Assembly (NCBI GenBank): GCA_040755155.1
Contig: JBFMBP010000157.1
Span: 1 to 64,000 of the forward strand
Length of the DNA stretch: 64,000 nt
Direction of reading: 5' to 3'
From: Candidatus Omnitrophota bacterium
GTDB taxonomy: Bacteria > Hinthialibacterota > Hinthialibacteria > Hinthialibacterales > Hinthialibacteraceae
Shown: positions 28,473 to 37,205 of the stretch, piece after piece
Numbering within the stretch: the stretch's first letter is position 1
Layout: every line of letters starts with the position of its first letter
Position numbers and translations under genes: made by a program
The notes under the pieces: generated by a model
What the model was told of the DNA's origin: nothing
The model's input: the letters and a program-made list of their open reading frames with translations, nothing else
Databases searched by the model: none

Positions 28473-28723
28473 GGCCCTCTTTCTTTTCATCATTCATACG
28501 GATCGGTAAAAATCCGAATCTACTAGCATAAAACCAAACCAGTCAATTGCAAGAAGGCGGAGGGAAAGAAGAGAAACGGAGAAGGATTTGACGAATATCG
28601 CCGCCGTTCTTCAATTCCCCTTTTCCGCTCACCGCAGATCAAGGTATCATGTTTTCGGCTCTTAGGCTCCCCAACGAACGAGGAAAGCATATTGAAATCG
28701 AAAAAAGATTGGAGTGAAGCAAG

Positions 28724-30103
28724 ATGACGGAAAGAATCGCCACATCACGCAGAAGTTTTTTGAAAGCCGCCGGCGTTGGCGCGGCGGCGGGTTTGACCGC
28801 TTCCCAATACAGCGCCTTCGCCAGCGAAGAAGGCGCAAATAAAAAAATCAATGTCGCCGTGATCGGCGTAGGCGGACGAGGCAGCGATCTTTTGCGATGG
28901 GTGAAGCGCAAAGATCAAGCGAAAATCGTCGCCGTTTGCGACGTCTACGTTAAACGGCGCAAGGCAGCGGCGCGGACGGCGGAACTGGATCCCGAAAACG
29001 AAAAGGATTGCACCGGCGATTATAAGCAAATTCTCGATCGCGAAGACGTCGACGCCGTCATCATCGCGACTCCCGATCATTGGCACGCTCCCATTGCCAT
29101 CGCCGCCATGGAAAAGGGCAAAGACGTTTATCTGGAAAAACCCATGACCCATACCGTCGACGAAGCGCGCCAGGTTTGGGAAACGCAGGTCAAAACCAAC
29201 CGCGTGCTACAGGTCGGCAGCCAAACCACCTCCAGCCGCCAGTGGTGGAAAGCCAAACAAGCCATTAAAGACGGCATGATCGGCAAACTCATCATGAGCC
29301 AAGGCTCTTATCACCGCAATTCCGATGGCGGCGAATGGAACTGGAGCATCGACGAAAACGCCGGTCCCAAAGCCCAAGGCGACGGCTATATCGATTGGGA
29401 CGCGTGGCTGGGCAACGCTCCCAAGCGCGATTGGGACGCCGACCGCTTTTTCCGCTTCCGTAAATTCTGGGATTATTCCGGCGGCATTGCCACCGACCTC
29501 TTCTATCACGTCATGGCTCCATTGAACATCTGTTGGCCGGAAGCTCAATTCCCCTACAAGGTTATGGGATCGGGCGGCATCTACGTCTTCAAGGATACGC
29601 GCGAAGTTCCCGACACTTTCGCCTTCATGGCGGAATACCCTGGCGAACATCAAGTCGTCCTCAGTTCCAGCATGGCCAACAACACACACATCCCCGGCCT
29701 CATCCGCGGCCATGAAGGCACCATCGTCATGGTCGAACACGGCCAATTCGAAGGCTCGACTCCCTTTATCACCGTCATGGGCCAACGCCCCTACCAAAAG
29801 CAATTCGAAGAGAAATATAAGGAGCGCCTCGTAACCATCAAACGCCTTGACGGCGACGGCAAGGAAGTGGAAGAAAAAGTCGTGCGCATCAATACGGAAG
29901 AAGAAGGCGACAAGCCCTGGCGCGATCACATGGATAACTTCCTCGACTGCGTCAAATCCCGCGAAGCGCCGGTTTTAAACGCCCAGACCGCCTTCAAAGC
30001 GATGGTAACCATCGCCATGTCGGTCGAATCCTACCGCCAAGGCCGCGTTCTCTACTTCGACGATAAGAAACTGCGCGTAACCACCCGCCCCCCGCAAGCC
30101 TAA
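28724..30103 (+). CDS. Tat-exported Gfo/Idh/MocA oxidoreductase (2)
   Basis: The 459-residue protein has a Tat leader ([16 protein letters not shown]), the NAD-binding motif [12 protein letters not shown] and the canonical active-site lysine motif [13 protein letters not shown]. The region WYN-type is replaced by [20 protein letters not shown], typical of the large Planctomycete-type Gfo/Idh branch. It differs from the two other copies in the window (22294 and 35970) and has EKP intact. ggagtgaag lies just upstream of ATG. A clear terminator follows, so it is a single-gene unit. Confidence 0.88.
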   Translation: MTERIATSRRSFLKAAGVGAAAGLTASQYSAFASEEGANKKINVAVIGVGGRGSDLLRWVKRKDQAKIVAVCDVYVKRRKAAARTAELDPENEKDCTGDYKQILDREDVDAVIIATPDHWHAPIAIAAMEKGKDVYLEKPMTHTVDEARQVWETQVKTNRVLQVGSQTTSSRQWWKAKQAIKDGMIGKLIMSQGSYHRNSDGGEWNWSIDENAGPKAQGDGYIDWDAWLGNAPKRDWDADRFFRFRKFWDYSGGIATDLFYHVMAPLNICWPEAQFPYKVMGSGGIYVFKDTREVPDTFAFMAEYPGEHQVVLSSSMANNTHIPGLIRGHEGTIVMVEHGQFEGSTPFITVMGQRPYQKQFEEKYKERLVTIKRLDGDGKEVEEKVVRINTEEEGDKPWRDHMDNFLDCVKSREAPVLNAQTAFKAMVTIAMSVESYRQGRVLYFDDKKLRVTTRPPQA

Positions 30104-30125
30104 GCGCAGTTTGGTTGACGCTAAT

Positions 30126-30163
30126 AAAGGCGTCCGATTCGACAAGATTCGGACGCCTTTTTT
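30126..30163 (+). terminator. Rho-independent terminator after Gfo/Idh oxidoreductase (2)
   Basis: A 12-bp perfect stem (30126-30137 with 30149-30160) is followed by a T-run that continues to 30163. It begins 22 bases after the stop codon. Confidence 0.85.
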
Positions 30164-30264
30164 ATAGAATCCCAATAGGTATTCCAAAAAAAAACGTCGA
30201 TTAGGGCAGGAAAATTGCATTTTTAAATTAATCCAAGGATTCAAATCGTTTTCCCATGACTCGC

Positions 30265-31638
30265 TCAGGAAGGATTCGCGGTTTTCGTAAAAAACTTGGG
30301 GAAAATCCGTTTTTCTTCGCTTCCGTCCCATTTAGCGGTCCAAATCGCCTGGTCACGATAGAAGAGTATATGCTCGGCGTCGGCGGGATAACCGCTGAGA
30401 TATTCCGGCGGTTTCGAGAAAGGAATTTCTTGCGATTTCGCGGAAAATTCGCCCCAACCGCCATCGGAATTTTGGGGGCGTAAGGAAAGAACGATCGGCG
30501 CGATCGGGCTAATGGCTTCCTCCGGGTAATCGGGAAAGACGTCGCCGGAAAAGATCAACGCCTTATTGCCATGAATGGCCATAGCCGGAATCTCTTGGAA
30601 ATTCCGGCCTGCGATTTTGAAGATCGAATTCGCCGATCCCGTTTCGATTTCATGATCCTGGATTTCGAAAAGGAGCCAGGAACGGCTAGCCCGGCAGATG
30701 AAGAGACAGAAATATTCGCGGTTTTGGGGAATGTCGTAAAGAATCGGCCCATGCGATAACGACGGAGTCGAAGCAAACGCCTTGCGATCTTCTTCGGGAA
30801 ATAGGGCATAGAAATCCGCGAGTGAAACGGTTACGGTTCGAGACGGATGGGTGCGCAGCCAAAATGAGAGCGCTTTCCGCTGGCTATCGTATCCGAAATA
30901 TCCTTTTTCCTTAACTTGAATCAAACGTCCCGCAGAGCCGGGCCATTCGAACGTTTTTTCGAGATGGCCGTTTTGGTAACGGTATTCGTTCATATTCGCT
31001 TCCCGAACGCTGGGGAGATAGCGCGTTGCGGCGTTGGAAATATTGCTTTTTTGCGAAAAGGCTTCAGCGGGATCGATTTCCGTCTGGCCCTGGCGATCGA
31101 AAAGAAATTCTTTTCTCTTGTCGCGAAGCATCCACCGGCTCAGCCTCGGCGCCCATTTCGAATTGTTTTCCTGCAAAGCGAGGATCCAGTTGGGCGAGAA
31201 CCAATCGCGGTAGTGCAGATAGAGAACAGGTTCTCCCTCTTCGATAAATAGGTTCGATAGGTAGAAGGTTTTGATTACCGAATTGCGGCTTCTGGGAAAT
31301 CCCGACGATCGGTAATTCGTCCATTCCATCCGCAGCGTTCGCTTTTGCTGCAATCGATCGATCAGCATGGCGATTATTCGAGTACGCGCTTCGTTTCCTT
31401 CCGTTTGCGATGGCAATTCGAACTGGCAAAGGATATAGGGAGTGGCGGGTATCGTACGTAGTTTTGTAAGCCTGACGGTATTGGAATCTTCCTTATTCCA
31501 GCCGAAATCGTCCGCTTCGTTCCAGAAGGTTTGAACGGGAGGCGGCAAGGTTCGGTTCGCCCAAAACAACCCAATTACCAACAAGAAGAGGGCGGGGACG
31601 ATCGAAGTGAAAAAAAGAATGAAAATGGCGCGTTTCAT
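30265..31638 (-). CDS. Membrane-anchored or secreted protein of unknown function
   Basis: The 457-residue protein begins with one hydrophobic helix (MKRAIFILFFTSIVPALFLLVIGLFW), either a signal peptide or an anchor. The extracytoplasmic remainder is beta-rich with Trp/Tyr-rich strands, and may be propeller-like. I do not recognise the family. It ends opposite the terminator of the Gfo/Idh gene and lies 150 bp downstream of the esterase gene. Confidence 0.5.
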   Translation of the reverse strand: MKRAIFILFFTSIVPALFLLVIGLFWANRTLPPPVQTFWNEADDFGWNKEDSNTVRLTKLRTIPATPYILCQFELPSQTEGNEARTRIIAMLIDRLQQKRTLRMEWTNYRSSGFPRSRNSVIKTFYLSNLFIEEGEPVLYLHYRDWFSPNWILALQENNSKWAPRLSRWMLRDKRKEFLFDRQGQTEIDPAEAFSQKSNISNAATRYLPSVREANMNEYRYQNGHLEKTFEWPGSAGRLIQVKEKGYFGYDSQRKALSFWLRTHPSRTVTVSLADFYALFPEEDRKAFASTPSLSHGPILYDIPQNREYFCLFICRASRSWLLFEIQDHEIETGSANSIFKIAGRNFQEIPAMAIHGNKALIFSGDVFPDYPEEAISPIAPIVLSLRPQNSDGGWGEFSAKSQEIPFSKPPEYLSGYPADAEHILFYRDQAIWTAKWDGSEEKRIFPKFFTKTANPS

Positions 31639-31722
31639 TCACTTGCCTTGATAAGAAAATTTTCGTTCCGTTCGTTGGCGAGATCGGTTTTCAACTCTTC
31701 AACGATCTGCGTAAAAAAAGAC

Positions 31723-31764
31723 GAATCGCCGCTCCTCCCCGGCGAAGGGGAGGAGTTGCGATTC
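31723..31764. repeat. Long GC-rich inverted repeat
   Basis: Nested arms pair: gaatcgc (31723-31729) with gcgattc (31758-31764), and ctcctcccc (31732-31740) with ggggaggag (31747-31755), around the loop ggcgaa. It lies between the esterase stop and the next gene start, so it may act as a terminator or processing site. It resembles the weaker copy at 8993-9027. Confidence 0.6.
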
Positions 31765-31788
31765 CTTCCATTCGATCAAGAATATATC

Positions 31789-33090
31789 TTAATTTGTCTC
31801 TTTCAACTTGTTCCGCAACCAAGCCTCGTAGTATTCGATCTGTTCGGGAAGATAGAAATGTCCCTGACGGGGTATGATTTGCATCTCCTTAGGACTGGAG
31901 ATGACGTTATAAGCGGAAAACATCGAAGTCGGCGGACACGTTTCGTCGTTGTATCCCAAATCCATCAAGATGGGTTGATCCAGGATTCGGGCGAAATTGA
32001 CAACGTCGTAATAGACGGCGGTTTTGATTTTTTCCGGCGTGCAATTGAAAGGATTTTGGCCGCGGAAGAGATGGGGCCAGCCGCCTGCTCGTTCATGCAG
32101 ATAGCCGTAATGATCGCACATGGCGGGGAATTGCGCCGCGATGAAACGGATGCGTTTGTCCAGCCCGGCGGTTATGATGGACAACGCTCCGCCTTGGCTG
32201 CCGCCGTGAATACCCAGCGTCTTCCCGTCGAACTTCTCCAACTGGAAGAGAAAATCGACCGCCCGCGCGCATCCTAAAAACACCCGTCGGTAATAATAAC
32301 GGTCGCGGTCGTCCAGGCGGATCGAGGGGTAATCGTCGAGCGCCCCCGCCCGCAGGTTGTCGTAAACTCGCTGAGGCAGATTGACGGGGAAGCCGTGGAT
32401 GCCAACGGCGAGATGGATCGCGCCTTGCGCCGCCCACCCCTTATTGGGTTGATACGGCCGTACGCCCGCGCCGGGTACTTGCAATAACGCCGGAAAGGGG
32501 CCGTCGCCTTTGGGAACCGCTAACATTCCATAAAAACGCGAGCTTCTGGAAGCGCAGGCGAAACTGACGTGATACAAATCCACGTTTTCCGAGCCTTCGT
32601 TTTCGATAGGTTCCATAATGGGATCGAGGGGAATCTCTTTTTGTTTTTCCAATTCGCCTTTCCAATAGGTTTCGAAATCGTCCGGCATTGGAGTCGTCGG
32701 TTGTATGCGTTCCGGCTCGTAGGCCCCGGCGGCCAGTCCGCGATAGGTTTTTCCGTCCGCCGCGATTTCGGCGATGCAGCGCAGGAATCCCGGACGGTCC
32801 AGGCCGTGGGAGCGTAAGACCAATTTGCCATCCTGCAACGACGAAGTTCCTTGGCTGAAGGGCGCCATTTGCTCAGGTCCAATGCGCCAAACGATCTCTC
32901 CGTTTGACAAAGGCTTCCCCTCCGCTTCCGCCGTGACGGTGAAAACGATAGGTTCGGCGACGGCGTAGACCCAATTATCATGATCGGGAATTACAGAAAC
33001 TTTAATTTCGGCGGCGGTGAGAGGAAGAGACGCCGCGAGCAGCGTGATGGAAACGAATAGGAAATGAATTCCACAATGACGCCATAGCAT
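31789..33090 (-). CDS. Secreted acetyl xylan esterase/cephalosporin-C deacetylase-family hydrolase (AXE1)
   Basis: The 433-residue enzyme has a signal peptide (1-27), a beta-sandwich N-terminal domain (about 28-125) and an alpha/beta hydrolase domain of the AXE1 family. The nucleophile is S298 in IHGGSQGG, with the acid likely in YNDETCPP and the histidine in RQGHFY. Such enzymes remove acetyl groups from xylan or other sugars. ATG 33090 with aaagga nine bases upstream is preferred over a TTG at 33099. It fits with the other exported glycan enzymes of the window. Confidence 0.85.
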   Translation of the reverse strand: MLWRHCGIHFLFVSITLLAASLPLTAAEIKVSVIPDHDNWVYAVAEPIVFTVTAEAEGKPLSNGEIVWRIGPEQMAPFSQGTSSLQDGKLVLRSHGLDRPGFLRCIAEIAADGKTYRGLAAGAYEPERIQPTTPMPDDFETYWKGELEKQKEIPLDPIMEPIENEGSENVDLYHVSFACASRSSRFYGMLAVPKGDGPFPALLQVPGAGVRPYQPNKGWAAQGAIHLAVGIHGFPVNLPQRVYDNLRAGALDDYPSIRLDDRDRYYYRRVFLGCARAVDFLFQLEKFDGKTLGIHGGSQGGALSIITAGLDKRIRFIAAQFPAMCDHYGYLHERAGGWPHLFRGQNPFNCTPEKIKTAVYYDVVNFARILDQPILMDLGYNDETCPPTSMFSAYNVISSPKEMQIIPRQGHFYLPEQIEYYEAWLRNKLKETN

Positions 33091-33367
33091 AATAAACAAT
33101 CCTTTCCGAATGAAATGGAGATAGCGAAATTATTCCATCAATCCTGGCGAACATCAACATTCGCCCTTTCTTTCTTGTCAAAAACAACGCCAGAGAAGGG
33201 AAGAAGCCGAATTACGGAGAATCGAATTGCGCCGCGCAGAATCCTGTCCCGCTCCCGCTTGCTTTTCGGTTTTTCCTAGCGAAATCAATAATAGCACTCT
33301 TCCCTTCGCCGCCATTTGGTCTTAATGTCATGTTAGAATTTGGTTAGCCGTATTGGGAGGGAAAATT

Positions 33368-33736
33368 ATGGTAAAAATGCGTTTTCTGAGGGACAAAGTA
33401 ATCGATAAGTTGATTGAAGAGGTCGAACGGTTATCGGCTAGCATCCCTGACGAAGATGAAAACTCCATCGAATTTCTATCCCATTACGTCAATTCGCTTT
33501 TGATTACTTTCAAAACAACGAAAATCGTTTTGGAAAGAGTCGAGGAAGCCATAACCGCCGCCCGCAAAATCGACAATACCGAAATTGTTTACGCTCCCTT
33601 ATGCGAGGCGGCAATGCACCTGCAAGTCGGCGTCAACAGTCTGAACGAAGCGTTGTGGTTGAATACGCAATCCCTGCGCCAGGAGAACGGAAATGCCGAT
33701 TTCGGCGAGTTGGAATTTTCCTTTCCTACCGAATAA
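33368..33736 (+). CDS. Small helical protein of unknown function
   Basis: The 122-residue acidic protein is predicted mostly alpha-helical (KVIDKLIEEVERLSASI, then LLITFKTTKIVLERVEEAITAARK). It has no signal peptide and no motif I know. The start is ATG 33368 behind gggagg. It is flanked by a convergent hairpin and stands alone. Confidence 0.55.
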   Translation: MVKMRFLRDKVIDKLIEEVERLSASIPDEDENSIEFLSHYVNSLLITFKTTKIVLERVEEAITAARKIDNTEIVYAPLCEAAMHLQVGVNSLNEALWLNTQSLRQENGNADFGELEFSFPTE

Positions 33737-33795
33737 CGCCTGATATCGAATCGCTCATAAACCGTTATCAACTAAGAAAGGTTTTGTAAATCAGA

Positions 33796-33835
33796 CTCCC
33801 CGCAAATCGTTCATTTTAGAACGAAATGCGGGGAG
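33796..33835. terminator. Hairpin between convergent genes
   Basis: The outer stem pairs ctccccgca with tgcggggag, and an inner stem pairs tcgttc with gaacga. It lies between the stops of the small helical gene and the DUF362 gene. It has no clear T-run. Confidence 0.6.
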
Positions 33836-33851
33836 CCTGTGCGGTTAAGCG

Positions 33852-34736
33852 TTATATTAATACATCCTGCATCCAGCCGAATTTTTCTATTTTAATTTCG
33901 GCGAGGTTGCTGGTTCCCAATTTGTAAACCTTATCGGCGGCTTCCACGCAGAGCGGCGGCGGAGAGAGGGGCCAAGGTTCTTTGTTAATGGCGCGCCGCT
34001 TTTCCGAAATGATTTTCAGACAAACGGTTTCTACGGCTACGGGATCGGCGCCCGCTATCAATCCGTTGTAGTTCCACATGTATTGCGGATCGGGCTGCGG
34101 CCCTTTGTCGCAGAGGGGGCGAAGGGCGTCGACCAACATCAATTTGGTCTTGCCTTTGACGTCGGGCAAGTTCCAGATTTCACCCAGTTTCGCATTGTTT
34201 TCTCCATGATAATCTCTAGGTTTTCCCGAATACATGATGTAGAGCTTCATGACGGTTCCAATGCCCGTCAGCCAATGGGCTTTGAGGGAGGGGAGTCCAA
34301 TCAGCGCAGTGCATGCTTTGGCCTTGTCTGGTCCGCCTTGAGCAAGAAGGATGTTTTTCTCGGGAATGCCCGCTTCCATCAATCCCGCTTTCACGGCGTC
34401 AACAACTTCGTTATGAGTGGGATTTAGGTGAGGAGTGGAAACGAGACCGACAACGTCATTGGGAGTAACCAGAGAAAGCCATGCCTCTTTCGTTGTTGTT
34501 TTGCCGGTAACGCGCACGACGGTTTCTTCCAGCATTTTCTTTAAAACGTTGGCGTCCACTTTCTGATCGCTCCCCTGAACTTTTTCGTCGCGCACGACGA
34601 CGACGCTGCTGGAGCGCGTGGAGGCGTCCTCATCCGCTCCGGCGGGCATCGCTCCGACAATCGAAACGGCCGCGGCGGCGCTCATGGTTCCATAAACGAA
34701 ATCTCTTCGGGTTACTACATGTTTGTTACTTTCCAT
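33852..34736 (-). CDS. Tat-exported DUF362-family protein
   Basis: The 294-residue protein has a Tat leader (VTRRDFVYGTMSAAAAVSIVG). The DUF362 pattern follows: a first half with TPNDVVGLVSTPHLNPTHNE and a second with GIPEKNILLAQGG, then GLPSLKAHWLTGIGTVMKLY and NGLIAGADPVAVETVCLKI. Many DUF362 proteins also carry ferredoxin-type CxxC clusters; none is present here. No enzymatic function is established. A perfect aaggagg precedes ATG 34736. Its start overlaps the stop of the DUF6599-like gene by 11 bp, indicating translational coupling. Confidence 0.8.
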   Translation of the reverse strand: MESNKHVVTRRDFVYGTMSAAAAVSIVGAMPAGADEDASTRSSSVVVVRDEKVQGSDQKVDANVLKKMLEETVVRVTGKTTTKEAWLSLVTPNDVVGLVSTPHLNPTHNEVVDAVKAGLMEAGIPEKNILLAQGGPDKAKACTALIGLPSLKAHWLTGIGTVMKLYIMYSGKPRDYHGENNAKLGEIWNLPDVKGKTKLMLVDALRPLCDKGPQPDPQYMWNYNGLIAGADPVAVETVCLKIISEKRRAINKEPWPLSPPPLCVEAADKVYKLGTSNLAEIKIEKFGWMQDVLI

Positions 34737-35802
34737 GTTTATCCTCCTTTGCATGAATAATTTTATCAATTTGAGTAAATGCCTTTTCTACAAGTTGCTG
34801 CGTAGGAGATCCAAATACTAAGACTGCCATATTTCCAGATGTTCGATATCCCATCCAACCCTCTTCAATTTGATAAATGAAAGGTCGGCCGGCAGAGGAA
34901 ACAGGTTCGGTTTTCAAGCGATGTTCGGGCAGAAAGGCTTCGCGAAAATGCTTTAACCCCTGCTGCGTCCTTTCCGCGTTGAGATAGCGAATAAGCAACA
35001 ACTGAATCCTATCCTTCTTCTCCGCGCCGGATTGGTTTTCGTACGGGACAATGGCCGCTTCCGTGGAATGGTCCAAGTCGAGGATGTTATGCGTACTGAT
35101 AAAATAGGCGGAATTCAACGCCAAGTGGGAACGAAAATAGAAGAGACGGCCGCCGAGCAGCTTCCATTTCTCATCGAATGAGGCGGGAAACAATTTAACT
35201 AAGTCCGGCGGGGAGGATAAAGGCCGATGAGCCATAATCGCCCGGCCTAAAGCCAATACCGCTTCTTTCGATGCAGGCGTTTCCACGTTCGCCATCACCC
35301 GCGCATAGAGATCGTCCGACGCGATGCGCAACAAACCGGAGCCATAAAGCGCGCGCGCAGCGGGCGCCGGAGTGGCGTCGGCGACGATCTCATCTCTCAA
35401 AACGACGGGATCGCCTCTCCAATCCTGAGACAACAAGCCGAAGGCGTCGCCGCTGGTCTCCATCCAATAGAGTTCCACCAGGATGTTGTTTTGTTCGGCG
35501 GACGTATATTCGAAAACGTCGAGTTTTCTGAACCGGTAGCCGACGTAGAGTTCGCCCGCCCCGTCCATATAATCGAAAATCGTCTTGGCGGTGACGGTTT
35601 CCGGCGCTTCGGGGCGCGACCAGGGACCAACGGTCATGGGAAGATCGATAATGGAGCGGTTCGCGGAGGAATTTTCGGAACGGTTATCTTGGGCAACGAA
35701 TGTATGGTCATGCAAAGACATAGCGATCGGTTCGGCGCCCAAGAGGGCGCAAGGCGTACCAATTAATAAAACAAAATAGAAATATTGGATGCGTATAACC
35801 AC
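34726..35802 (-). CDS. Secreted DUF6599-like protein
   Basis: The 358-residue product has a signal peptide (RIQYFYFVLLIGTPCALLGA). The DUF6599 hallmark TIFDYMDGAGELYVGYRF is at about 75-92. The rest repeats hydrophobic strands. Function unknown. The frame is open up to 35934, but that stretch overlaps a dispersed repeat. I therefore place the start at GTG 35802, with an agga box ten bases before it. The gene is coupled to the DUF362 gene downstream, a pairing that suggests one shared function. Confidence 0.7.
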   Translation of the reverse strand: MVIRIQYFYFVLLIGTPCALLGAEPIAMSLHDHTFVAQDNRSENSSANRSIIDLPMTVGPWSRPEAPETVTAKTIFDYMDGAGELYVGYRFRKLDVFEYTSAEQNNILVELYWMETSGDAFGLLSQDWRGDPVVLRDEIVADATPAPAARALYGSGLLRIASDDLYARVMANVETPASKEAVLALGRAIMAHRPLSSPPDLVKLFPASFDEKWKLLGGRLFYFRSHLALNSAYFISTHNILDLDHSTEAAIVPYENQSGAEKKDRIQLLLIRYLNAERTQQGLKHFREAFLPEHRLKTEPVSSAGRPFIYQIEEGWMGYRTSGNMAVLVFGSPTQQLVEKAFTQIDKIIHAKEDKHGK

Positions 35803-35889
35803 TATTTTTCGTCCTAATCGTCCATTTGTCTGTCCTTTACTAAACAAGTTCCTTTTATATAAACGATTTTCGAATGGAAAAGGTTTTTC

Positions 35890-35935
35890 GGTTGCGTAGG
35901 ATAGGCTCAAAGCGAAGCGCAACCCACTCCTCATC
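35890..35935. repeat. REP-like palindromic repeat, copy 2
   Basis: Outer arms ggttgcg (35890-35896) and cgcaacc (35919-35925) flank ggctcaaagcgaagcg. It lies between the Gfo/Idh (3) stop and the DUF6599-like start. Confidence 0.65.
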
Positions 35936-35969
35936 TAACCATTCGTCGCTTTTCGCACGTCACTGTCTT

Positions 35970-37166
35970 TTACGCGGGCATTTCCAATCTCTCGTTAGAG
36001 TGCCAAAGTTCGTCCCATGTTATTTTGCGCCCCTGATAAGCAGCTTCGCGTCCCAGAATGGCGGTGAAGGTGCTGGCGGTTACATAATCGCTGTGATTGA
36101 CGTAAGGACCGGAACCGTCGACGCTGGCGATGAATTGCGCCATTTCCAATTCGACGGCGCTTTCTATGCCGCCATGTTCGATATGTTGCTTATCTTTAGT
36201 GAATAGCCCCGTGGCTTCGTCGTAATATCCTTCCGAACCGACGATTTGCTTGTCCGAACCTTGATAGCCCTTTTGAATCTGGGAGCCGGTATGGGTGAGG
36301 TGGAAACCGTTGGGATATTCGTAAACGACGCTGATGTGATCGTAGATGTCGCCTACGTCCAGGCGAACGTCGCGCCCGCCTTTGCCGACGGCGCTGACGG
36401 GATGCATTCCCGCAAACCAGTTGAAAATGTCGAGATTATGCACGTGCATTTCGACGATGAAATCGCCGCAGGCCCATTTGTAATAGAGCCAATGTCGAAT
36501 TTGATGATCGCGTTCCGTGAAGTGGGCGGGGCGGTCGTGGCGCCACAGGTCGCCGCCCATGCGGGTGGAATGGCCGAACAGCAATTTTCCGATGGCTCCA
36601 TCCTGGATCATTTCCGCGATGCGTTGACGGCCTTCGTCATTGCGGGATTGCAAGCCCGCGCCCACGGAAAGTTTTTTGCGGGCCGCTTTTTCGCCCGCTT
36701 TAAGAAATTGGCGGCAGCCTGGGGCGTCGACGGCGATGGGTTTTTCCGCGAAAACGTGCTTGCCCGCGTCGATGGCGGCTTCAAACTGAAAGGGACGGAA
36801 ATAAGGCGCCGTAGTCATCAGGACGGCGTCGATATCGTCAAGCGCCAATACATGCTTATAACCGTCTATACCGGAAAAACAACGCTCCGCCGGTACGCCG
36901 AATTTCTCCGCCGGATTTTTCATCTGAAAATCGAAATAATCCGCCAATGCCGCGATCTTGACCTTGCCCGTCTTGAGAAGATTGCGTCCATCGTATTCGC
37001 CGCGTCCGCCGGTTCCGAAGATGCCCATCTGAATCGTCGAATTCGTTTCCGAACCGAAAACAAGACGAGGCTGCAAGATGGTGAAGGCGGAAGCGCCAGC
37101 GGCGGCGAGAGACGCTTCTTTCATAAAACGGCGGCGCGATGGCGAGGTTTGATTTGTTTTCTGCAT
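35970..37166 (-). CDS. Tat-exported Gfo/Idh/MocA oxidoreductase (3)
   Basis: The 398-residue protein has a Tat leader (SRRRFMKEASLAAAGASAF), the Rossmann motif MGIFGTGGRGEYDG and the active-site motif FAEKPIAVDAPGC. It is a close paralogue of the copy at 22294, sharing VDAPGC and the GRKARVDVGD/GGRDVRLDVGD-type segment. An aggag box lies about eight bases before ATG. It follows the DUF5060 glycoside hydrolase gene after 39 bp and precedes the DUF6599/DUF362 pair, so it likely oxidises a sugar released by that hydrolase. Confidence 0.88.
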   Translation of the reverse strand: MQKTNQTSPSRRRFMKEASLAAAGASAFTILQPRLVFGSETNSTIQMGIFGTGGRGEYDGRNLLKTGKVKIAALADYFDFQMKNPAEKFGVPAERCFSGIDGYKHVLALDDIDAVLMTTAPYFRPFQFEAAIDAGKHVFAEKPIAVDAPGCRQFLKAGEKAARKKLSVGAGLQSRNDEGRQRIAEMIQDGAIGKLLFGHSTRMGGDLWRHDRPAHFTERDHQIRHWLYYKWACGDFIVEMHVHNLDIFNWFAGMHPVSAVGKGGRDVRLDVGDIYDHISVVYEYPNGFHLTHTGSQIQKGYQGSDKQIVGSEGYYDEATGLFTKDKQHIEHGGIESAVELEMAQFIASVDGSGPYVNHSDYVTASTFTAILGREAAYQGRKITWDELWHSNERLEMPA

Positions 37167-37205
37167 GATTTTCCTCCTAAAATGGCTGGTTGATGTTCCG
37201 GCGAT

